From Ianthella basta (taxonomy: Eukaryota > Porifera > Demospongiae > Verongiida > Ianthellidae): a stretch of DNA of 64,000 nucleotides. The notes under the pieces are model-generated. The model saw only the letters and a program-made list of their open reading frames with translations, was not told where the DNA came from and did not search any database. Each line of letters begins with the position of its first letter. Position 1 is the stretch's first letter. This document shows positions 34,420 through 43,873 of this stretch, piece by piece. Position numbers and translations under genes: made by a program. The stretch lies in assembly GCA_964019415.1 (NCBI GenBank), contig OZ025888.1:4102536-4166535 (forward strand), read 5' to 3'.

Positions 34420-36007
34420 ATGCTCAATATTATACTGGGAGGCTGTGTACTTCTTCAGCTGTCAACTCTGACATTCTCAGTTGACAGTAGCAGTTGTGTA
34501 GACAACTACCTGGACTTTGAGGAGCAGACCTTTGGCAACAACAGTGAGAACAGGCTAAAGCTGTATGAAGCTTTCTATCCTACCAATGATCACTTGCCAT
34601 ATTCAGTGGAAGTGACCTACCAGGCTGTGCTTCCCAATGGAACTAGAATCAACATATCCATCGATTCCAGCTGCCCTTATAGACAAGTGTGGCTGTGGCT
34701 GTCTTCTCCCATTCTGCTATTGTCAGAACCAACAGAATTGAATCGCCTTGCCCTGTATACCCTCAACTACTTCACTGATTGGGTTCCCCCACACCTTATC
34801 ATAACAACACCCCTACCTTGTCCTGCCAAAGCTGAAGGATTCCTCACACTAATGACCTCTTCAGTAAGTGTTAGAAGAAGTTTGATGCATATAATAAGGG
34901 AAGTTTTGTACATTGGTCATATTGTTTTGTTCCATGTTCACCCAGCTTCAGGCATATGCTTTGGGAGAGATGTCAAAGGGAGAGCACTTGGGATATTCAC
35001 AGCTTGCATGCACCACTGGCATACCCATTGTTTCTTTGAAGGGTCAAAGCTCCACTCTTCTCTTGTATGAAATTATCATTTCTATTGGTTTTGCCTTCTT
35101 GGTATTTTTTGTGTTTATGGCTTTTGCTGTACTGCTCCAAGTACTCCTAAAAACTCTTTTACAGAGAATGGATGCTTCCAAATACTCTTTTGATCATTAT
35201 GGGGTGTTCTGGGGAATGTCAGCCATCCTCTTCACTGTCCTAATATTGCTCCTGTACAAATCTGTCGCACACCTATCTATTGTCACCTTCAATCCTGATA
35301 TCCAACAGACAGCACTCAATAGGTACATGTGGCCGGCTATCCTTGCTTTCCCCATCGTATTGTGTGCTCCTGTGGCCATTTACTTTGGTGTCAAGTATAA
35401 CTTTACCACTCCATCTGTCTACCTCCTTCCTGCTAAACTCCTCTGCTGCTGCAACAGGAAACGTGCTGGAATATTGGTTACTTCACTGACCCTTTGGGTT
35501 GACTTGGTTGCTGCCCATTACATTGTTGGCATTGGTGTTTTTGTTCTGGTAGCATTTCCTGTAGCACCATTTGTTGTTGCTGTGAATGTGATGCTGCTTG
35601 TGCTGACTTTCATGTGTCTCACTTACATCATGGCATTGGTCTTTACCATTTGTGCATCTGTTGGTACCCGAAAGTGTCTCAGGAGCAATGCTGACTGCTG
35701 TGCTACAGTTCGTGCTGCAATGCTGATCCCTCTCCTGCTGGCTATCATCTGTTTCAGCTGTACAATTGCTTTAAGTAATCATGTTGTCAATTCTGCCACT
35801 CAACAGAACAGCTTTCATGTCTTCCTCAAGTCTCTCTTTGCTCCTGTCCTTCTGGCTGCCATAAGTTTTGGTTTGAAGAGGTTCATTTCTGTCTGGATGA
35901 AAAGGTCACCTGACAGTGTAGAGCGCGATAATGCAGTCAATCCACATGGACAAGTAAACAACGGATACCAAGCCATAGATAATGTAGCAGTGGAGTGTGT
36001 GCACTAG
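34420..36007 (+). CDS. P10: intact signal-peptide/ectodomain/7TM receptor-like protein
   Basis: Exons 34420-34863 and 34946-36007 (82-base intron, the shortest) encode about 501 residues. The signal peptide MLNIILGGCVLLQLSTL is one residue shorter than in most members, as in P11. The ectodomain has PTNDHLPYSVEV and SCPYRQVW. The stalk is LQAYALGEMSKGEHLGYS followed by QLACTTGIPIVSL: the usual QGC is LAC, but the cysteine is kept. All seven segments are present, and the first cytoplasmic loop is QRMDASKYSFDHYG. The tail is NGYQAIDNVAVECVH. No defect is seen. Confidence 0.88.
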
Positions 36008-36204
36008 CCCAACTGTTTCTATTGGATTTCTTACTGTGTAGTATTTACTTAACTGTTTTTGAATGTATCATACTGTGTGGTGTTTACTGAACAATTTCTA
36101 ATGTACGTAGTTCCTAATGCGTGGTATTCGTTTTCATAATTTAGTTTTGTAACCTTTTGCATTACTTTCCTTGTTAGTCTTGACTTTTCTACGTACTTTG
36201 TATG

Positions 36205-36640
36205 CTTTGTAGTTGCACTGTATGTTGTTGCTGCAAATGTGATGCTGACTGACATGTCTGGCTCATGTCATAGCACTGATGACTTATTTACACTGATTAC
36301 ACTGATTGGTTATTGCCATGCGTCCAACTGTCAGTATTGTACAGTGTGACAAGACCAATGTTGACTGCCATGGTATTACTTGGGCTGCAAAGCTGCTGCA
36401 TCTTCTGCTGGCAATTATCTGTTTATGATTATTTGCTGTCCGTGTATAAATGCCACCTCAACAGAACACCTACAGTACCATGTCTTCTTAATCTCTCATC
36501 ACTCCTGTCTTTCAGAGTACCATGTGCTTGAGATTGAAGTGGTTCATTTTCTCTCTCAATGCTCTGCCCCCCTGTTATTATTAAGGGTGGCATTGCAGAG
36601 GGTCTTTGAGAGTCATGTGGACATATGTACAACAAATTCT
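36205..36640 (+). pseudogene. Decayed 7TM-family copy, segments 5-7
   Basis: TATGTTGTTGCTGCAAATGT (segment 5), GACCAATGTTGACTGCCATG (loop), CTGGCAATTATCTGTTT (segment 6), CCACCTCAACAGAACACC (third outer loop) and GAGATTGAAGTGGTTCATTT (segment 7) follow in family order with many gaps. It lies just beyond P10 and is far older than P1 or P6. Confidence 0.75.
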
Positions 36641-36865
36641 AATTCATAGATAATATTGCAATGGACTGTGTTGTAGTGTACATTTGGAGAGAGGGGGCAT
36701 CACAACCTGTGGTTTATAGTTGAAAATGATTATTCTGTTTTGTTTTGTGATGCCCTGCAAGGCTTGGTGTAAATATTATTTGCTGCTTATTGCCTATTCC
36801 ATTAGTGTTTCAACAGGTGCTAGGTAGGTAACTGCTGAATGGACTAGCACTTCCAGTGGCATCAT

Positions 36866-37437
36866 CCCCCCTTTCACATGGCACTGTGAAGCTGGATTCG
36901 AATCCAGATTAGAATCCGTGTTTAGCTCTGAGAGTGCTGGTTGTGTTCACATAGCACAGAGGCTCCTTTGTGGTCTGTTGGTTATAGAGCCGCAACCACA
37001 AACACCTGACAGCTGGGAAAATGGTCGTTCTCATCCAATTCGCCTATCCCCCATGCTCTATAAACAAGTCTTTGTGCTTCAATCTGTGAAATTTGTTCAA
37101 GTTCGCAATGCTTTACGATGATATACAGCACGATGGAAACTGCAGTGCCGCAACTCTTCTACGAGGTTCATGCAAATGTTCACATTCCTGAAACGTACCG
37201 AATAAGCCCCTGTTGATTGCCCTAGCGTTAGATCTTCGAAATCAGCTCATTTCTGTGTTGCCCGACATGCAAGCCCTTTCCGCCATCTTTTATTGCATAC
37301 GGAATACGATATTGCACAATCTTGTAGCGGGATCCGGATTGAAATCCGCCTCCAAAGTAGGATCGGATAATAATAAAGTAGGATTGTGCGCATGTGAATG
37401 GCACAATCTGGATTACAGTGGCTATGTGAAAGGGGGG
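36866..37437. mobile_element. DNA transposon remnant (572 bp) with CAT target duplication
   Basis: The left end CCCCCCTTTCACATGGCAC and the complement of the right end (CCCCCCTTTCACATAGCCAC) form terminal inverted repeats of about 20 bp. CAT occurs at 36863-36865 and 37438-37440, a 3 bp target duplication as in PIF/Harbinger-type elements. No transposase frame is present. Host sequence on both sides belongs to a relic 7TM gene (TTCCAGTGGCA before, GTTGCTGCAAATGTGATGC after), so the insertion split that gene. Confidence 0.75.
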
Positions 37438-37490
37438 CATGTGTCGTTGCTGCAAATGTGATGCTGCTTGCGTGCTGACGTTCATGCGAT
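37438..37490 (+). pseudogene. Relic of 7TM-family segment 5, right of the transposon
   Basis: GTTGCTGCAAATGTGATGCT and GTGCTGACGTTCATG align with the VVAVNVMLLVLTFM codons of intact members. The partner fragment to the left of the transposon (36845-36865) aligns with the FPVAP codons. Nothing further of this copy survives. Confidence 0.7.
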
Positions 37491-39188
37491 TCAATGCAAA
37501 AGGGTTAACTTTCAAAATAATGCTGCAGTACATGTTAATTATTAAGATGTCATCTGCTTTTTGTATTTGGACCACCCTCTTATATTGAATGGTAATCAGT
37601 GGATGTTACACCAAACACGGCATGCCACATGAAAGCTGAAGGGAAATTGCTCCATTATGTAGCAGAGTTGTCTCCCTTGTTAGGGCATGTCCAGATTAAT
37701 GTGTGTGGTGTTTATCCCTTACACTGTACGTGTGTGTGTTTTGTGTGTGTTTTTGGAGGTTGTGACGTCATCCAGTGATTACCATTCAATCTATTGCCTC
37801 TGCAGTGGCTAACTGCAAGCAATTTCCCCCCTTGGCCGTCTTATATGATATGCATGTCTTTGTGTTCTCCACGCACAATGAATGCTCAGTGTGCTTTTAC
37901 AAACAGTGAAGAACATATTGCTAGAAGAACACTATATATTAGCAGTAAAGGCACCTGTACTTCTTCCCAATAGGTTTTGGCAGGTAGACTTTTCTTCTAA
38001 GCGTCTTTGTCTAAGTTTCAGAAGTAAGTGTGTAAATTGGCTTACACTGGTCAACACAGGATCCACTGGGCAGCAGCACTCTACTTCCATCCTTCCTCGC
38101 ACTGCGAGACTTCTCATCCACATTTGAAAAGTCTGCCCTGCTTTCCTGGTTTGATATAGCTAGCTCTGTATCACTCACCCTTTGCACACAGCTCCTTAGG
38201 TCTGCCACATAAAAGTGGAAGGGAAATTGCTCCATTACATTAGCTGAACACTTTGTCATGTCATTCCAAATGGGACAGAACAGCCTCTTCACTAGTATCA
38301 GTAGCAAAGGCAAAGCAAAGCAAGACAATTTTATTCCTTTGATAATTTGATTTATGACAAAGGAGACATGTTTGATTTGCACAAAGCCATTTAAAGATGA
38401 TCACTCGGATGCTTGGTTCATTTATTTACCCCTCATAACCAAGTTATAGCTATTTCCTACTGTATGCCCATGCACTAATCCCAATGATCTATTCTGATAC
38501 CACTGGTGCCCACACACTTGGTACAGTATATGCCTTTAGGCAATTGGTGTAGTATTGAGAGCAAACTGCAGAAAGTTGTTTGATGTGTTGAATATCAGTT
38601 ACAAAATTGCTGCATGCCCCTTGAACAGCAGAGACTCCGATGAGTCTTGCAGAGCTGTCTCGCTGGTTAGGGCATGTCCAGACTGATGTGTGTAGTGTTT
38701 ATCCCTTGCACTGTACATGTGTGTGTTTTGTATGTGTGCTTGGAGGTTGCGACATCACACTATTGACAAAATTGTTTGTGTGGCTATTGTAATGTCATGC
38801 ACACTCATGTTCTGCTTGTGCTGGATGTCTCTACACTAGCCATCTTCTATTCACTATACGTCTTCTATACACTATTATACACCTTTCTCACAATGGCACT
38901 AAAATGTTACGAAAATATGGCTGACTGCCAGAAACTTCAATTAGTTGACCTACGTAGCATATTTTGACAGAATGGGGGTGTAACAACTGTTGATATTTCC
39001 ACCCACTTGATTCTGTGTCCACAGTGCCATCAACTGTGTACTGGTAGATAGTGCTCCATTCCTTCTGGTTACTGTATGGCAAGGTATTGTTCATGCAAGG
39101 TGGTTGTTCCCAGGATAATGAGTAGGTGTACCGTGTAGGCTTTCAGTCTTAACTGTGAATCTATAACAATCTGCCTTCAGTTTCCTTG

Positions 39189-39475
39189 CAATGGTCTGTT
39201 CAAAGACTGTTGGTGAGATCATGTGAAACTAGCCATGATTACTGCAGTCAAAATACAATCCAGCATTGGTGTGTTAGACTGCGTTCCCTGCACATAACAT
39301 CACTCCCACCAATCTGCCACATGTGCAGCACATGAGGTTGTATGTTCCAATGAGTGCATTTTGATGTGTTGACCATCAGTTTCTTCTTGCTGTTCTTCCA
39401 TTGAACAGTACTGTAAAGTGTTGTGAGCTCTGTATAGTATACAGCATGCCTGTGGTGTCCCCCTATGTAGAGTAT
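39189..39475 (+). repeat. Upstream block shared by P10 and P11, copy 2
   Basis: Partner of 33681-33925. It ends with CCCCTATGTAGAGTATCTAT, after which copy 1 has the GT expansion and this copy does not. Confidence 0.8.
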
Positions 39476-39680
39476 CTATAATGTGATAGCATTACATTGT
39501 CATACTGTAGTTACTGTAACTTATGTAGATCTGTTTACCTCACTCTGAGGATTGAGCTAAATTTCAATATATAAGTCAGTGCAGTTACAGTATCATCTTC
39601 ACTATTCCAGCTTGTCAGTAAAATAGTGAACTAAGATAAAAACCAGTAGTTTATGCCGTGTCTTCAGCCACTTGGTTAGA

Positions 39681-41899
39681 ATGCTAAAGATTATACTGGG
39701 AGTCTCTGTACTTCTTCAGCTGTCAACTCAGGCGTTCTCAGTTGACAGTAGCAGCTGCGTGAACAATTACCTGGACTTTGAGGAGCAGACCTTTGGCAAC
39801 AACAGTGAGAACAGGCTAAAGCTGTATGAAGCTTTCTATCCTCCAAATGATCACTTGCCATACTCAGTGGTAGTGACCTATCAGGCTGTGCTTCCCAATG
39901 GAACTAGATTCAACATATCCACCGATCCCACCTGCTCTGACAAACAAGTGTGGCTGTGGCTGTCTTCTCCAATTTTGCTTACTACAGATCCTGTAGATGT
40001 GAATCGCCTAGCCCTGTATACCCTCAACCACTTTACTGAGTGGGTTCCCCCACATCTAATCATTACAACACCCCTACCTTGTCCTGCCAAAGCTGAAGGA
40101 TTCCTCACACTAATGACCTCTTCAGTAAGTGTTGCAAGGAAGCTTTAATTAATGCTGCACCAATAAGCTAATCAGCAATCAGTATTGACCAATAATGGGC
40201 CTCCATTCTTCCGGCAGCCAGCACTTTCAACTGATCTCGATCTAATTACATCTGACGAATACCTGGCGTTCATAATAAAGATATGATATCAAATGCTTAT
40301 GCTGTTTTGTGCTTTGTACCTGCTGATTGTGGATCATTTCATTTATTCCTATTTGGTCCTCAAATGTGGTAGTGCTTCAGATTTGGGCACTGTTGTTTCT
40401 GTCGTAAAGGCCTTGGTTCCAGACAGAGCAGGGAGTACTGTGCAAGCTGATTATAGAGTGTCCATGGCTTTGTAGGAGAATGGAAAGAACATCATGCGAC
40501 AAGACTATTACAGTACATTACAAAGTTAGAGAATATCTTCAGATATACTGCTAGAATGGTAATTTAAGCTTGAAACTTGAAATGGTAATTCTACAAAATG
40601 TAACCCCCTAATGAACATTCAAATGGTTATGTTACATAGCAACTCTATGCCACATATTTCATGAATGCATACTAAATATGGAAATATTGGATTGATAGTG
40701 GTGCTGAAATATTGAAAACATAATTATACTGTGTTATCAAAACTATATTAGTGGAATATGTTTGTTTCTCTTGTACTCACAGAGCTTCTTATTCATTAAC
40801 GTTCTTCATAATACGTATTACTGCTCCTCTTCTACTTCAGTTACAGGCATATGCTTTGGGAGAGATGTCAAAGGGAATGCACCTGGGATATTCCAGCCAA
40901 GGGTGCACCACAGACACGGCTATTGTTTCTAGGAAATATGAAATCGCATCTGTTAACATTTACCGCTTCTTTTATGTTGTTGGATTTATTTTCTTGGTTA
41001 TTTTTGACTTTGTGGCATCTGCTCTACTGCTCCAAGTACTCCTCAAGACTCTCTCACAGAAAATGGAAGCATATCGTTACTCATTTGAATACTATGGGAT
41101 TTTCTGGGGGATGTCAGCAGTCCTCTTCCCCATCCTATTGTTGCTTCTGTACAGTGACATTTCCCAAGTAGCATGTGTCACCTTCAATCCCAATGTGCAC
41201 CAAACAAAATACACCAGGTTCATGTGGCCATTTGTTCTTGCCTCCCCCATGGTATTCTGTGCACCTGTGGCCATTTATTTTGGTGTCAAGTTTAAGCTGG
41301 CAGCTCCTTCTGTCTACCTCCTTCCTGCTAAACTCCTCTGCTGCTGCAACAGGAAACGTGCTGGAATATTGGTTACTTCACTGGCCCTTTGGTTTGACTT
41401 GGCTGCTGCCAATTTCATTGTTGGTCATTGTGTATATGTACTGTATGCTTTCCTAGTTGCACCGCTTGTTGTTGCTGTGAATGTGATGCTGCTGATGCTG
41501 ACCTTCATGTGTCTCACTTACATCATGGCATTGGTCTTTACAGTTGGTGCATCACTTGCTACTCGAAAGTGTCTCAGGAGCAATGCTGACTGCTGTGCTA
41601 CAGTTCGTGCTGTAATGTTGATCCCCCTCCTGCTGACTATCATCTGTTTTGGCTCTACAGTTGCTTTAAGTAATCAATTTGTCAATACTTCCACTCAGCA
41701 GAACAGTTTTCACATCTTACTCAAGTCCATAGTCGGTCCTGTCCTTCTGGCTGTTGTGAGCTTGAATTTGAAGAGGTTTGTCTTTGCATGGTTGTACTCA
41801 TCATCTGACAGCATGGAAGATGGTAATACAGTCAATCCACCACCATATGGACAAGTGTACAATGGATACCAGGATATGGATAGTTTATTAATGGACTAG
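39681..41899 (+). CDS. P11: intact, most diverged 7TM-family member, long intron
   Basis: Exons 39681-40124 and 40841-41899 encode about 500 residues. The intron is 716 bases, against 82-105 in all other members, with no recognisable insert ends. The ectodomain is typical (SSCVNNYLDFEEQ, TCSDKQVW) with private TTDPVDVN. The stalk is LQAYALGEMSKGMHLGYS. Segments 1-7 are present but carry the most changes (KSIVGPVLLAVVSLNLKRF in segment 7), and the tail ends NGYQDMDSLLMD, keeping YxxPhi as YQDM. It is the last copy before the dynein gene; end copies often escape conversion, which fits its divergence. Confidence 0.87.
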
Positions 41900-43873
41900 G
41901 CGGTCTAACCTTCTGCATTGCGTACAGTCTTTGAACAGAGTGTAATATGTAGGATGTGTGATTTGTTTTCTAGTTTATGTCATTTTAAATGGCTTTCATA
42001 GCACACTAACACTGTATGCATGTAGCAGCTGACAACTCTTATGCTACCATTAGCAATGTATGTATGTGTTTTGAGCAATGTGTGTCTGCACAACAAGCGT
42101 ATATGCTGAAATTACGAATCATAGACTGAGAACCCACCCAAATGGCAGGTATTCAGCTAGTACTAAGAATATTTACTTGGAAGTATAAAAAATCGACTTA
42201 CATACATAAATCATTTATACGTATATGTCTCCAGTAAAGTGTCAAAATACTGTAGTTATAAGCAGTTACATTGGGAAAGTTGTGTTTGAGCTTTGCTGGC
42301 CGACGTTGCCCAGCACTGAAGCTGAATCCCTCACTGGACTGCCGCTCAAGAGCTCTGTAGGACATAGGTGATAGGAGGTAGACATCTCGTCCTCAGTAAC
42401 CTGAACCAGTTGGTGACCAAGGACCTTCACAGATGCCATCAGAAGAATCAACTATTTTAAATGTACCAAATGATAGCAGTTTATTGGGGCACATGGGTGT
42501 GGCAAGTTCTTGTGACATGTCGTATGAATCTACTTTATTATTGTATTGAAGCATCTGGCTGTGCTGTGTTACCCAACCCTGGTTTTACCAGTGCTGTGCC
42601 ACTTAAATGTTGTATTTTATACAAGCTGCACTAACTGTCCAATGGAGAGAAATGAACGGTCAAATGATATTGTAAAGAGAACTAATGCAATTACATGTAC
42701 TATTATAACACAATGATAAAAAATTAATTACACCTCTAAGAAGAAATAATTTAAAGTCTATTAATGTGTTCACTACAGCAAAATATCCCTAAAATAAATT
42801 AATTAATATGACAAATCAGTACCTAAGCGGCGCCTCTGCTACTCAAGGCCTAGACAAGGGTTCTGTCCATGGTCCCCAGAGCTGCAGCAGCATTACCTCG
42901 CTGTTGGGCAGCCAAAACCTGCTGCACAGCAAGACATGTGACTGCTCTTCATGCATGAATGCTCTGATTCGCCTGCCAATGTCTGAAATAACTCAAGAGC
43001 ATCTGCCCCCATGGCTCCAGTTGCCACAACCACAGCAACAAAGTGGTGCATCTGGGCCAAGTCCGGGTACTTTGCTCATTTACTCTTTTCCTCTGTTCTG
43101 CCGATGCTGCAACGGCCTTGCCTACCTAGTGGCTTGAGGAAAGAATGTGTGTATTTATAGCTACAAGTGCTGTGTAGCACACACTACTACAGCATAGCCC
43201 TTCAAGTCACCTATGTATTTCCTGCTGTCGCATACATAACCATCTTGACTGAGTACAGTGAGACATTTGTCCACTGTTTGTATCATGCATTTTGCCAGTT
43301 TAACCTGCACTGGTGAACAACCTGGGATTGTACAACCAATTTAAGACTCACTTTTATCATCTGTGTATGCGTATTGCCTTGAACAATTCATCCCAAGATG
43401 GTATTATGTACAGTGGGAGAGGGAGCTGACAGTACCATTAGCATCTTGACTTTGGAGCAAGTTTGTTGATTTATTGTCTCTAAGCCAACATTGCTAGCAT
43501 GTACTGCTGTCAGCTCTACCCTTTGTTGTACCACCACAACAGCAGTCAACTGTTATTTAAATCAGTACTATGCAATGATTTAATGAGTTGTCATTTACTT
43601 TACTTATGTATGTATATACCTATGTAATGATTGAGCATTGCTGTAAATTTATGACTTCCACTGCCTGACTCAATTATGTTTCTTCCATTAAAGTTATCTA
43701 CAAGCTTCGGAGCTAAAAGTTATTACTTTTTCCACTATAGCAGTGAAATTTTGTACTTTATATATTCTTTCCCCTGTAGCACTGTCTGTTACAGAATGTA
43801 CACAGTATTCTGTGCATATAATACATAGCATCCACCTAGCAACTGTATGCTATGTTGCCTTTCTGCCATGCAG
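41900..43873. other. Array-dynein boundary
   Basis: No exon of the 7TM family or of the dynein gene is visible. Positions 42266-43137 hold a retroelement fossil on the - strand. The remaining sequence is AT-rich (42,600-42,800) or unremarkable. The dynein N-terminal half, which should precede 43,874, is absent here. Confidence 0.65.
42266..43137 (-). mobile_element. Retroelement fossil: C-terminal fragments
   Basis: Two short - strand stretches, near 42266-42451 and 42900-43100, resemble the C-terminal tail that follows the reverse transcriptase in a class of invertebrate retroelements (motifs HHFVAVVVATGAMGADALEL and ASVLGNVG). The element is broken, with several breaks, and no complete domain is present. 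The family is uncertain and I rest this on remembered motifs only. It looks old. Confidence 0.4.

Larger units (their letters stand above)
36008..39680. other. P10-P11 intergenic region
   Basis: It holds a decayed family copy (36205-36640), a second relic split by a DNA transposon (36840-37490 around 36866-37437), two copies of the recurring module (37,665-37,760 and 38,640-38,770), the P11 version of the shared upstream block (39189-39475), and the P11 leader. Positions 37,860-38,400 contain no recognisable gene. Confidence 0.65.
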
